NCBI GenBank assembly: GCA_016200585.1
Contig: JACQEN010000078.1
Coordinates: 1 to 34,709, forward strand
DNA: 34,709 bases
From: Deltaproteobacteria bacterium
GTDB taxonomy: Bacteria > Desulfobacterota > Binatia > HRBIN30
Direction of reading: 5' to 3'
The notes under the pieces were generated by a model that was not told the DNA's origin, did not search any database, and was given only the letters and a program-made list of their open reading frames with translations. Shown piece by piece: positions 1 through 8,637 of the stretch (position 1 is its first letter; every line of letters starts with the position of its first letter). Made by a program: the position numbers and the translations under genes.

Positions 1-13
1 AGGATGCCTAGTC

Positions 14-1286
14 GTGGCTGAGCTGACCAAAGCCATCGCGCGGCTGATGGAGGAACGCGACCGTGCGGTCGCACCTCCGCTGCCCAGCGCCGACCCTCCA
101 AAGTTGCGTGACACCATCGACGAGGTACGCAACCGCGTCGCCCCCGGGGAACGACCGCTTGCCGAGGGGTTGGTTCGACAGCTTCTGGATCGCTCCGGTA
201 GCGACCTGCTGCAGGGCGCCACGGTTGCCGAGCTAGCCTTTCTGGCGCTGACGATGTTCCGCTTCCTCGTCGACGGCGGCCGCGACGAACCGCGTGTCGC
301 CATCCTCGCCCCGACTGCCGACGCCGCCGGCTGGAGCCCGCCGCCGTTAGTCCTGCAAACACGTATGCGCGATCGACCGTTCATCGTCGAAACCGTCGAA
401 GATTGCTTGCGCGAAGCGGGATGCACGATCCGCCGGCTCCTGCACCCCATCTTTCGCGTCGAACGTGATAGCCGCGGCGCTCTGCTGGCAATCTCGTCGA
501 GCCCGGATTTGGGTCATACCGAATCGCTGCTCTACGTCGAGAGCGAGCGCGTCGCCGATCCGCAGGCGCTCACCCAACAGATCCGTGACCGGCTCGGCGA
601 CGTCGTACTGGCAACCAACGACTACCAAGCAATGCGCTTGAAGGCCGAGCAATTGGCCGACGAGTTGCGCACGCGCACGTTCCCCTTCCCGTGGAACGCC
701 GACATCGACGAGCTCGCGGCGTTCCTCGATTGGCTCGGCGACAAGAATTTCGTCTTCCTCGGCTATCGTGAATACCAGTTCAGCGGCCAGGGCGCCGAGC
801 GTACCGGTGTCGTTCGCGCCGGCAGCGGTCTCGGTCTTCTGCGCAAGGAGTCGCAGTCCAACTACGTTACGTCGCGGCCGCTTCCCGATCTCGTGCGCCG
901 GCATCTGAGTGAACCGCCGCTGCAGATGATGTCCAAGACCAACGCCGAGAGCACGATTCATCGTCGTGCGCCCATGGACTACATCGGCATCAAAGAGATC
1001 GACAACGCCGGCGTCGTCATCGGCGAACGCCGCTTTATCGGCCTGTTCACAGCGCGCGCCTACGCCCAAGAGCCGATGACCGTGCCGCTGTTGCGCCTGA
1101 AACTGGCGGCCATTCTGGAAGACGAGGGCGCGACCGAGGCGTCGCACAGTTACAAGCAGATCGTCGCCGCCTTCAACAGCATGCCGCGCGTCGAGTTGCT
1201 GGCACTCGGCATCGCCGAGCTTCACGCCACCATCAAAACGATCGTCGGCGCTGCGGGTAGCTTGGAAATCCGCGTCGGCGCGCGGC
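14..1286 (+). CDS. NAD-specific glutamate dehydrogenase (large type), N-terminal part
   Basis: This is the N-terminal regulatory part (about 424 residues) of the large, roughly 1600-residue bacterial NAD-glutamate dehydrogenase (Bac_GDH family), which deaminates glutamate to 2-oxoglutarate. I place the start at GTG 14, but the frame is open to the window edge, so the true start may lie upstream. The frame gives family-like sequence up to the motif MPRVELLALGIAELHATI and then, from about 1255-1287, turns into arginine-rich nonsense, while the frame +1 to it takes over with AFVVVALPRERF. Read across the shift, the two parts give about 1620 residues, the normal size. The remainder of this frame (to 2746) is a shadow. 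A sequencing or assembly error and a genuine disrupting mutation are both possible. Confidence 0.85.
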
Positions 1287-1364
1287 GCCTTTGTCGTCGT
1301 CGCGCTGCCGCGCGAACGCTTTTCGGAAGACATCTACAATCGTATCGAAGCGCGCCTGATCGAG

Positions 1365-4300
1365 ATGCTCGCCGCCGGGAAGGTTCTCGAGCACCGCTTG
1401 TCGATCGACGACAGCGACCAGGTGCGCATGCATTTCTATTTCGCCGCGCGCGGCGACAGCATGCGCTCGATCCCCACCGACGAGCTACGCAGCGGCCTGC
1501 TGTCGCTCATGCGCACCTGGGACGATCGGCTGCGCGAGACCCTGCGCGGCGACCGCACACGCGAACAAGCGGAAGCACTGACGACACGCTACGTCTCGGC
1601 CTTCTCCCCGTCCTACAAAGCGTCGACCGACACGACCGTCGCCTTGGGCGACATCGCCGCCATCGAGGCGCTCGCGGCGACGCGCTCGCCGCAAATCGAG
1701 TGGGTCAACCCGAGTCCCACAGCCGGCGGCGATCCGCGCTTCACCGTCATCAAGCTGTACCTTGCCGACGAAGAGCTGGTGCTGAGCGAATTCCTGCCGG
1801 TGCTCGAGAACCTCGGCTTGAAGGTGTTTGCCCAAGACCTCGTCGACCTCAGCGTGCCTGCCATGGGGACGGTTCGCATCCACAGCTTCTTGGTGCAGGA
1901 TCGCCACGGCGCGCGCATCGACGTCGACGGCGCCGGGCCGCGACTGCGGCCGGCCCTGCTGATGCTGTACCGCCAGCAGATCGAGAACGATCGCCTCAAC
2001 GCGCTCATCTTGACGGCCGGCCTGGAATGGCGCCAGGTCGACCTGCTGCGCGCCTACGTGTTGCACGGCGTACAGATCGGCACCGCCCCCAGCCGAGAAG
2101 CGATGATCCAAGCGCTGGTGGCCCACCCCAGATCCGCAGCCACCGTGTGGAGCTACTTCGACGCCAAGTTCAATCCGCTCGACCCGACACCGCCACGCGA
2201 TCGCGACAAGCTGCGGCTGTCGGATCTGCAAGCGAAATTCCTCGCAACCCTGGACGAAGTCGAGAGCGTCGCCGAGGATCGGATGCTGCGCGGCCTGCTC
2301 AGCGCCGTCGCCGCAAGCGTGCGGACGACGTACTATCGCCCGGGCGGCGAACAGGGCGGAGCGGTGGCCATCAAGCTCGACTGCCGCAAGCTACCACAGC
2401 TACCGCAGCCGCAACCGATCTTCGAGATCTACGTCCACGCCCCGGAAGTGGAAGGCCTGCACCTGCGCGGCGCCAAAGTGGCGCGCGGCGGGTTGCGCTT
2501 GAGCGATCGCGTCGACGATTTCCGCACCGAGATCCTCGACCTCATGCGCACGCAGATGGTCAAGAACTCGGTGATCGTGCCGGCGGGCGCCAAAGGCGGC
2601 TTCATCGTCAAGCGACTTCCCGGAACCACTGCAACCGCGGCGCAGGTGGTCGCGGCGTATCGTACCTTCGTCAGCACGCTGCTCGACCTCACCGACAACA
2701 TCGTCCAAGGCCGCGTCGAGTCGCCGGTAGGAACCCTGCTGCATGACGATCTGGATCCGTACCTGGTCGTCGCCGCCGACAAAGGCACGGCGACGTTTTC
2801 GGATATCGCCAACGACATCTCGACGCAGCGCAACTTTTGGTTGGGCGATGCTTTCGCCTCGGGCGGCTCCAATGGCTACGACCATAAGAAGGTCGGTATC
2901 ACGGCACACGGTGCCTGGGAGTGCGTACGACGCCATTTCCGCGAGCTCGGGCGCGACGCCGATCGCGACGACCTGACCGTCATCGGCATCGGCGACATGT
3001 CGGGCGACGTCTTTGGCAACGGACTGCTGCTGTCGCGCCGCTTCCGCCTGCGGGCGGCCTTCAACCACCTGCACATCTTCATCGATCCCGATCCGGATCC
3101 GTCGATTTCCTACAACGAACGCGAGCGGCTGTTCCGCCTGCCGCGCTCGAAATGGTCGGACTACAACGCTCAACTGCTCAGTAACGGCGGCGGCGTCTAT
3201 TTGCGGACAGCGAAAGTCATTCCGCTGTCGCCGATCGCCAAGCGTATGCTGCGCATCGATGATCCCGCACCGAACGGGGATACCGTGGTGCGTGCGATCC
3301 TGCAGATGGAGGCCGACCTGTTATGGAACGGCGGCATCGGAACGTACGTCAAGGCAAGCGACGAAACGAATCTCGCGGTCGGCGACTCGGCCAACGACAC
3401 GATCCGTATCAACGGCACCGAGCTGCACGTCAAAGTCGTTGCCGAAGGCGGCAATCTCGGATTCACGCAGCGCGGCCGCGTCGAGTATGCGCTGCACGGC
3501 GGGCGGTTGAATACCGATGCCATCGACAACTCGGCCGGCGTGGATATGTCGGACCACGAGGTCAATCTCAAGATCGCCCTGACGCCGGCGGTCGAAAGCG
3601 GCCAGCTCCCGAACAGCGAACGCAACCTGCTCCTGGCCGAGCTGGAGGAGGAGGTCAGCCAGCGGGTGCTCGCCCACAACCGTCGCCAGGCGCGTATCCT
3701 GAGCACCGACCAGCTGCGCAGCCAGACGCGCCTTAACGAGTTTCGCGAACAACTGGCCCATCTCGAGGCCGACGGTTTTCTCGATCGCCGCGGCGAGGCG
3801 CTGCCCGAACGCGAAGCGTTGCGCAACCGGCGCGCCGCCTTTCTCGGATTGACACGCCCCGAGCTGGCGGTCCTCCTCGCCCATACCAAGCTGTCGCTGC
3901 AACAGAGCCTGCTGGCATCGAACCTGCCCGACGACCTGTTCTTCGAGCGCTACTTGCGCACCTATTTCCCCGAGGTGGTGAACTCGCGTTTCGGCGGCGG
4001 CATTCGCAGCCACCGCTTGCGTCGCGAGATTATCGCCGTCGAAAGTGCGAACGCGCTGGTGGACACGATGGGCATGACGTTCGTCTTGCGGCTGACACGC
4101 GACACCGGCGCCACGCCCGCCGCCGTCGTACGCGCCTGGAACATCGTCAGCATCGCGTGCGACGCCGCGCCGTTGTGGAAGGAAGCCGTTGACGGCGATC
4201 CGCTGCTGCCGATCCATGCCGAGGCGCGTTGCTGCCTGGCCCTCGAGATGGCACTCGAACGTGCGACCAAATGGCTCGTCGAAACGCAGCCAGCCGACGC

Positions 4301-4877
4301 TCCGGCGGGCGACCTGGTCGAGGCACTGGCGACGCCGACGCGTGAGCTGCTGGCGCTTCTGCCCGACGTCCTGGCCACACCGTCGAAAACCGCGCACGAA
4401 AGCTTGATCGAAGCCTTTGCCGCTGACGGCGTACCGCGCCCGCTGGCTCAAAGGATCGTCAGTCTACAGCGTCTGGCCGAGCTGTTCGAGATCGCCGAGA
4501 TCGCAGCCGGCTTGAATATGGCGCGACCCCTGGTGGCGCAGGTCTACTACCGCATCGGCGAGCTGGTCGACCTCGATTGGGCCGCCGCTGGGCTGCGTGA
4601 GCTGCCGGCGGAAGACCGCTGGGAACGCCGCGCCGTCGAAGAGCTCAACCATGCCTTCGTCCAAGCTCGCCGGCAACTCACCTACGACATCCTCGCCGAA
4701 CGCCAGGAGGGCGGAGAGACAGCGCACTATCTGGCTCGCTACGCCGAAAAACACCACGACCAGCTCACCGCCCTTGGGCGCGTCGTCAACGACATCAAAG
4801 GTGCTCGTCATGCCAGTCTTGCCGCGCTCCTGGTGGTCGCGCGCGAGCTCGGACGCCTGGTGCGACAGGCGCCTTGA
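1365..4877 (+). CDS. NAD-specific glutamate dehydrogenase (large type), catalytic part
   Basis: This is the C-terminal catalytic part of the large NAD-glutamate dehydrogenase. The homologous frame is open from about 1287, and ATG 1365 is only the first available internal start, so this is not an independent gene. Clear family blocks are GGLRLSDRVDDFRTEIL followed by QMVKNSVIVPAGAKGGF (about 2487-2615, the glutamate-binding lysine region), ASGGSNGYDHKKVGITA, the dinucleotide-binding block VIGIGDMSGDVFGNG (about 2980-3025), and LLWNGGIGTYVKAS with VVAEGGNLGFTQRGR near 3320-3480. The last 400 or so residues form the helical C-terminal region. All blocks expected of a working catalytic domain are present, which makes the upstream frameshift more likely an error or a very recent lesion. 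The enzyme would be cytoplasmic and feed amino-acid carbon into the TCA cycle. Confidence 0.92.
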   Translation: MLAAGKVLEHRLSIDDSDQVRMHFYFAARGDSMRSIPTDELRSGLLSLMRTWDDRLRETLRGDRTREQAEALTTRYVSAFSPSYKASTDTTVALGDIAAIEALAATRSPQIEWVNPSPTAGGDPRFTVIKLYLADEELVLSEFLPVLENLGLKVFAQDLVDLSVPAMGTVRIHSFLVQDRHGARIDVDGAGPRLRPALLMLYRQQIENDRLNALILTAGLEWRQVDLLRAYVLHGVQIGTAPSREAMIQALVAHPRSAATVWSYFDAKFNPLDPTPPRDRDKLRLSDLQAKFLATLDEVESVAEDRMLRGLLSAVAASVRTTYYRPGGEQGGAVAIKLDCRKLPQLPQPQPIFEIYVHAPEVEGLHLRGAKVARGGLRLSDRVDDFRTEILDLMRTQMVKNSVIVPAGAKGGFIVKRLPGTTATAAQVVAAYRTFVSTLLDLTDNIVQGRVESPVGTLLHDDLDPYLVVAADKGTATFSDIANDISTQRNFWLGDAFASGGSNGYDHKKVGITAHGAWECVRRHFRELGRDADRDDLTVIGIGDMSGDVFGNGLLLSRRFRLRAAFNHLHIFIDPDPDPSISYNERERLFRLPRSKWSDYNAQLLSNGGGVYLRTAKVIPLSPIAKRMLRIDDPAPNGDTVVRAILQMEADLLWNGGIGTYVKASDETNLAVGDSANDTIRINGTELHVKVVAEGGNLGFTQRGRVEYALHGGRLNTDAIDNSAGVDMSDHEVNLKIALTPAVESGQLPNSERNLLLAELEEEVSQRVLAHNRRQARILSTDQLRSQTRLNEFREQLAHLEADGFLDRRGEALPEREALRNRRAAFLGLTRPELAVLLAHTKLSLQQSLLASNLPDDLFFERYLRTYFPEVVNSRFGGGIRSHRLRREIIAVESANALVDTMGMTFVLRLTRDTGATPAAVVRAWNIVSIACDAAPLWKEAVDGDPLLPIHAEARCCLALEMALERATKWLVETQPADAPAGDLVEALATPTRELLALLPDVLATPSKTAHESLIEAFAADGVPRPLAQRIVSLQRLAELFEIAEIAAGLNMARPLVAQVYYRIGELVDLDWAAAGLRELPAEDRWERRAVEELNHAFVQARRQLTYDILAERQEGGETAHYLARYAEKHHDQLTALGRVVNDIKGARHASLAALLVVARELGRLVRQAP

Positions 4878-4948
4878 GGCCGCGGGCCCAACGCAGAATC
4901 GCCGCGAGCTCCGTCAAGGTCACTCCTCGGTAACGGCGACGCCCTTTC

Positions 4949-5161
4949 TCAGCGGCGGAACAGATAGAAGAGCAGGCTCAACACAACGCTGACTACCAGC
5001 GACGTGACGATCGGGAAGTAGAACGTCACCCGGTCGCTCTTGTAGTAGATGTCGCCCGGCAGGCGGCCGATCCAGGGAATCTTGTCGGCGAAGATCACGA
5101 GCAAGCCGGCGACGACGAGCAGCAGGCCCAGGAGGATCAACGTGCGGCCGAGGTCAGGCAT
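4949..5161 (-). CDS. DUF2905 family small membrane protein
   Basis: This is a 70-residue protein with two transmembrane helices (about residues 7-26 and 48-67) separated by the family signature IPWIGRLPGDIYYKSDR and followed by the FYFPIVTSLV block. Length and order match the DUF2905 family, whose function is unknown. It sits 89 bases downstream of the MATE gene on the same strand and converges with the glutamate dehydrogenase gene. No strong ribosome binding site is visible before the ATG. Identification of the family is firm; the role is not known. Confidence 0.85.
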   Translation of the reverse strand: MPDLGRTLILLGLLLVVAGLLVIFADKIPWIGRLPGDIYYKSDRVTFYFPIVTSLVVSVVLSLLFYLFRR

Positions 5162-5183
5162 GAGGGAGAAAAGACGTCGGGTG

Positions 5184-5204
5184 TTGGGCGACGGGCGTTG
5201 GGCG
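5184..5204. repeat. Degenerate heptanucleotide tandem repeat, three units
   Basis: Three adjoining 7-mers read ttgggcg, acgggcg and ttgggcg in the spacer between the MATE and DUF2905 genes. Short degenerate heptamers of this sort also occur near 24813 and just after the ABC permease stop. Significance is unknown. Confidence 0.5.
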
Positions 5205-5250
5205 TTTCATCGGCCTCTCAAAGCACCTTGAATCTCGCGCTTGACGTTTC

Positions 5251-6657
5251 TTAGACTTGCTTCAGCTTCCAGGTTCCGCGCCGATACCAGGCAAACACCA
5301 TGAGGGACTCGATGACGATCGACACCAGCATACCCGTCCACACGCCGTTGATACCGTAACCCAACGGCAGAGCAAGGGCGTACGCAAGCGGCAGTTTCAA
5401 CGGCCAGTTGGCGAGGAAGGCGGCGATCATCGGCACGCGCGTCTCGCCGGCACCGTTCATGGCGCTCACCAGCGGCAGCATCGGCGCATTGAACAGGAAG
5501 CCCAAGGCCATCAACTTGACGAACGGCTCGCCGGCGGCAACCACAGCCGGTTCCGAGTCGAAGAGTAGAATCAATTGCTGCGACCAAAGGAAGTAGACGA
5601 AGCAAAAGACCGTACCCAACACGGAAGTCATCAGGAAACCGCGTCGCACCACGTTCTCGGCTTGGCGCAGGTTGCGTGCCCCGAGGTTCTGGCCAACCAG
5701 CGTTGCCACGGCGGCGTTGATCCCGGAGTAAAAGATCCAATTGAAGGAGAACGAGCGCAGCGCGATTCCGAAGGCGGCGATGGCAGCCGTGCCGAACGAC
5801 GCGATGACCTTCAGCAAGAGGAACGTCGAGAGCGGTCGTGCGATCAACGTCAGACTCGCCGGCGTCCCGACGCGCAACATGCGCAGGAACTCTCGCGGCG
5901 CCAGACGAATGCGCCGCGCTGCCTTCCAGTCGAAGGGTTGTCGCGTCGCCGCCGAAACCGCCAGCATCAGGATCATTCCGGCTGCCGACGACACGCACGC
6001 CGCTACCGCACCGCCGGCAACACCCCAACCGAGCCAGCCCAACGGAAACGTGCCGAACGCAACGTGGCCGGCCGGAAAGATGAAGTATGGATCAATCACC
6101 GCGTTCAGCAACACGACAACCAGGTTTACGAACATCGGTGTGCGCGTGTTGCCAACCGATTGATAAGCAGCCCGCAGCGCAGTGCCGACGTAGAGGAAGA
6201 ACTGGCAGGCGAACATGATACGCAGGTAGACAATCGCCGTGTCGCTCACCTCCGCAGCGGCGTCGAAGAAGCCGACGATCGCCGGCACGATCAGGTAGCC
6301 GACGATTCCGATCGAGACTCCGAGCAGAGCCGCCAGGCAAAGGGCGTGGACCGCCCCGGCCATGGCCGCGTGAGAGTTCTTCTCACCGACACGGCGAGCG
6401 ATGATCGCTACGGCGCCGGTGTAGACGATGTCGGAAATGCCAAAGACGATGAACAGGATATTGCCGGCCAACGAAACCGCCGCGACGGCTGCCGTACCCA
6501 GGTGACCGATCCAGAATAGGTTCGCCAGCGTGAGCAAGGTGAGGGTTGAAGTCGACACGCTCACCGGCCAGGCGATCTCCCAGATACGCCGGTACGTCCC
6601 TCGCTCCTCCAACACCGCAACAACCTCCGCCGGCACTGCTTGCGCCAAACTGGCCAT
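5251..6657 (-). CDS. MATE family efflux transporter
   Basis: This is a 468-residue polytopic inner-membrane protein of the multi-antimicrobial extrusion (MATE) family, which exports drugs, toxic cations or metabolites in exchange for sodium or protons. The N-terminus runs IWEIAWPVSVSTSTLTLLT and then NLFWIGHLGTAAVAAVSL, a typical helix 1 to 2 segment of a MATE protein. The second half repeats the pattern around RVGTPASLTLIARPLSTF and AAVATLVGQNLGARNLRQAE, giving the expected two homologous bundles and about 12 helices. Length is normal for the family. The start is the ATG at 6657 and the gene is divergent from the copper monooxygenase gene. The DUF2905 gene follows it on the same strand. The substrate cannot be read from the sequence. 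Confidence 0.92.
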   Translation of the reverse strand: MASLAQAVPAEVVAVLEERGTYRRIWEIAWPVSVSTSTLTLLTLANLFWIGHLGTAAVAAVSLAGNILFIVFGISDIVYTGAVAIIARRVGEKNSHAAMAGAVHALCLAALLGVSIGIVGYLIVPAIVGFFDAAAEVSDTAIVYLRIMFACQFFLYVGTALRAAYQSVGNTRTPMFVNLVVVLLNAVIDPYFIFPAGHVAFGTFPLGWLGWGVAGGAVAACVSSAAGMILMLAVSAATRQPFDWKAARRIRLAPREFLRMLRVGTPASLTLIARPLSTFLLLKVIASFGTAAIAAFGIALRSFSFNWIFYSGINAAVATLVGQNLGARNLRQAENVVRRGFLMTSVLGTVFCFVYFLWSQQLILLFDSEPAVVAAGEPFVKLMALGFLFNAPMLPLVSAMNGAGETRVPMIAAFLANWPLKLPLAYALALPLGYGINGVWTGMLVSIVIESLMVFAWYRRGTWKLKQV

Positions 6658-6795
6658 GATCCGGCAACGCTATCACAGCCGTCGCATGGCGCCCAAAGGA
6701 AGGTTGGCGCAGTCGTATCGACGTTCGTGCGAGCTGCGTTGATGCGGGGAATACCCGCTTGACGAGTTGCATACCGGCCCATAGAGTTTGCGCAG

Positions 6796-8196
6796 ATGGG
6801 GTACGTTCGAGCCGTCAGCCGAGGCGTTTTGTCATTGAGTTGCGTCCTGGTGCCGCTGCTTTCAGGGTGCGGGGGAAGTGTTTCAACGTCCGATAGCGGC
6901 ACGACGACGCCTGCTTCTACGTTCTCACGCATTCAAACTCAGGTCTTCAATGTAAGCTGCTCTTCCGACTCCTGTCACAGCCACGTCGGCAAAGCCGGCG
7001 ATATGGTGCTCGAGCAGGGGATGTCGTGGGACAGCCTCGTCAGCCACGTGCCGTCGAATCCGCTCGCTGCCAGTCACGGTTATATGCGGGTCATGCCCGG
7101 TGACCCATTGAACAGCTTGCTGTACCTGAAAATCTCGAATTCGCTGCAGCCCGGCGAGGGATTCCCGATGCCCTACGGCGCGGCGCTCCTTCCGGTGCAC
7201 GCAATCGCCGTGATTCGCGCTTGGATCAGCGCCGGTGCACCGCACGACGGCCTCGTCCCCGGCGACGACGGACAACCGCTCAACACTGACGGCGATGGCA
7301 GCGGCAATGTGACGTTGCCACTACCGGCCAAAGGGGTTCAGCTCCACGTCATCACACCGCCAATTCCCGACGGCAAAGAAAATACCAGCTGCCACTTCTT
7401 CAAGCTGCCTTCGGACGTCGACTTGGAGATCGCGCGCTTCGAAACCGCGGTCAGCGGCGGCAGCCATCACATTCATCTCTATCGCCCGTCGAAGGCCAGC
7501 GTCGACCTTCCGGACCACTCCGAAGACTGCAATATGGCGGTCAACTTCGACGATTGGCAGCTCGTCGCCGCAACGCAGCAGCGCAGCACCGATTGGCAAC
7601 TGCCTCCCGGGATCGCCTATCATCTCAAGGCCGGCGAGCAGCTCTTGATGCAGACCCATTTCGTCAACGTCGGCGCCTTGGAAACACGCGGCGAAGGGCA
7701 AGTTGTGATGAACTTGCACGCCATCGACGCCAGCCAGGTCACTGCTCATGCGGGCACTATTTTCGGCCAGGACAAGGACGTATTCGTACCGGCGCATTCG
7801 GAAACGACGGAAGCAGCGGAATGCGTCTTCCCCAATGCCATGACGCTGATGGCTCAAACCGGACACTACCACTTCCGCGGCCGGCGTTTCACAACCTATC
7901 GTTGGGACAATGGCACGCCCGGCGAAGTCATCTACCAGTACGAAGGCTACGACGATCCGCCGTTCTTGATTTACGATCCTGCCGAGTCGCCGCAGTTCAC
8001 CCCCGGACAGGGGCTGCAGTGGGAGTGCTACTGGGTGAACAACACCGGCTCCGACTTCAAATTCGGGCCGTTCACCGATACCAACGAGCACTGCAACTGG
8101 TTCGGTTTCTACTACCCGACACAGGAAGAAACCGAGTTCACAACCTGTGTGAAGAACATGGGCGTATCGACAACGACGGTGCGACACGTGCAGTAG
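6796..8196 (+). CDS. Lipoprotein with cytochrome c-like domain fused to PHM-like copper type II monooxygenase
   Basis: This is a 466-residue secreted lipoprotein (lipobox LLSGC, Cys25). Residues about 45-150 resemble the cytochrome c modules seen in large secreted bacterial proteins: a haem-attachment motif of the CX4CH type (C55, C60, H61), then VMPGDPLNSLLYLKI and a candidate axial Met in FPMPYG, ending in AVIRAWISAGAPHDG. Residues about 190-466 match copper type II ascorbate-dependent monooxygenases such as peptidylglycine alpha-hydroxylating monooxygenase. GSHHIHLYR supplies H224/H225 (first two CuH ligands), QTHFVN supplies H288 (third), and GHYHFRGRRF supplies H357/H359 (CuM). The final block NEHCNWFGFYYP aligns with the family's DEMC block, so the usual CuM methionine is H432 here. 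The substrate is unknown. The likely location is the periplasm or outer membrane. Copper-centre assignments are by eye. Confidence 0.75.
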   Translation: MGYVRAVSRGVLSLSCVLVPLLSGCGGSVSTSDSGTTTPASTFSRIQTQVFNVSCSSDSCHSHVGKAGDMVLEQGMSWDSLVSHVPSNPLAASHGYMRVMPGDPLNSLLYLKISNSLQPGEGFPMPYGAALLPVHAIAVIRAWISAGAPHDGLVPGDDGQPLNTDGDGSGNVTLPLPAKGVQLHVITPPIPDGKENTSCHFFKLPSDVDLEIARFETAVSGGSHHIHLYRPSKASVDLPDHSEDCNMAVNFDDWQLVAATQQRSTDWQLPPGIAYHLKAGEQLLMQTHFVNVGALETRGEGQVVMNLHAIDASQVTAHAGTIFGQDKDVFVPAHSETTEAAECVFPNAMTLMAQTGHYHFRGRRFTTYRWDNGTPGEVIYQYEGYDDPPFLIYDPAESPQFTPGQGLQWECYWVNNTGSDFKFGPFTDTNEHCNWFGFYYPTQEETEFTTCVKNMGVSTTTVRHVQ

Positions 8197-8277
8197 TTCG
8201 GCGCAAGACGCCGCTTCACATCTTCCATCCTCCGCACGCGTTGACTTGCCGCCGGCCGCTCCCTAAAGATCGGCGCC

Positions 8278-8601
8278 ATGCTGACCATCGATGACTTCCG
8301 CAACGTCGAGCTGCGGGTTGCGACGATTCTTGCCGCCGAGCCGCATCCGAACGCAGATCGCTTGCTGGTATTGAAGATCGACCTCGGCAGCGAGCAGCGC
8401 CAGCTGGTCGCCGGCATCCGCGCCCACTACGAGCCAGAAACGTTGGTCGGCAAGCAGATCGTCGTCGTCGCCAACCTGCAACCGGCCATGCTGCGCGGCG
8501 TCGAGAGCCAAGGCATGCTGCTGGCCGCTTCCGACGCAGAAGGGCGCTTGGCCTTCGTCACTCCGGAACGGCCGGTTGCCGCCGGCGCTACCGTAAAGTA
8601 A
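8278..8601 (+). CDS. Stand-alone tRNA-binding (CsaA / MetRS C-terminal type) protein
   Basis: This 107-residue protein consists of a single tRNA-binding OB-fold. It begins with IDDFRNVELRVATILAAE, continues with HPNADRLLVLKIDLG and QLVAGI, and ends with the loop ANLQPAMLRGVESQGMLLA. These are the hallmarks of the CsaA family and of the C-terminal dimerisation and tRNA-binding domain of methionyl-tRNA synthetase. Length equals that of the free-standing form, so it is not a fragment of metG. It is cytoplasmic and probably binds tRNA as a dimer. Some relatives are described as export chaperones. It is not obviously in an operon with either neighbour. Confidence 0.88.
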   Translation: MLTIDDFRNVELRVATILAAEPHPNADRLLVLKIDLGSEQRQLVAGIRAHYEPETLVGKQIVVVANLQPAMLRGVESQGMLLAASDAEGRLAFVTPERPVAAGATVK

Positions 8602-8637
8602 GCACCGAGCTCGGGCCGATGACGCCCCGCCCCCTAC

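Noticed and set aside
3321..4451. 376-codon open frame on the minus strand
   Set aside because: It is antisense to the conserved catalytic and C-terminal part of the glutamate dehydrogenase; high GC keeps shadow frames open and its residues are Arg/Gln/Asp-rich without family pattern.
5575..6519. 314-codon open frame on the plus strand
   Set aside because: Antisense to the MATE gene, extremely rich in Arg, Asp and Gln, with no hydrophobic core.
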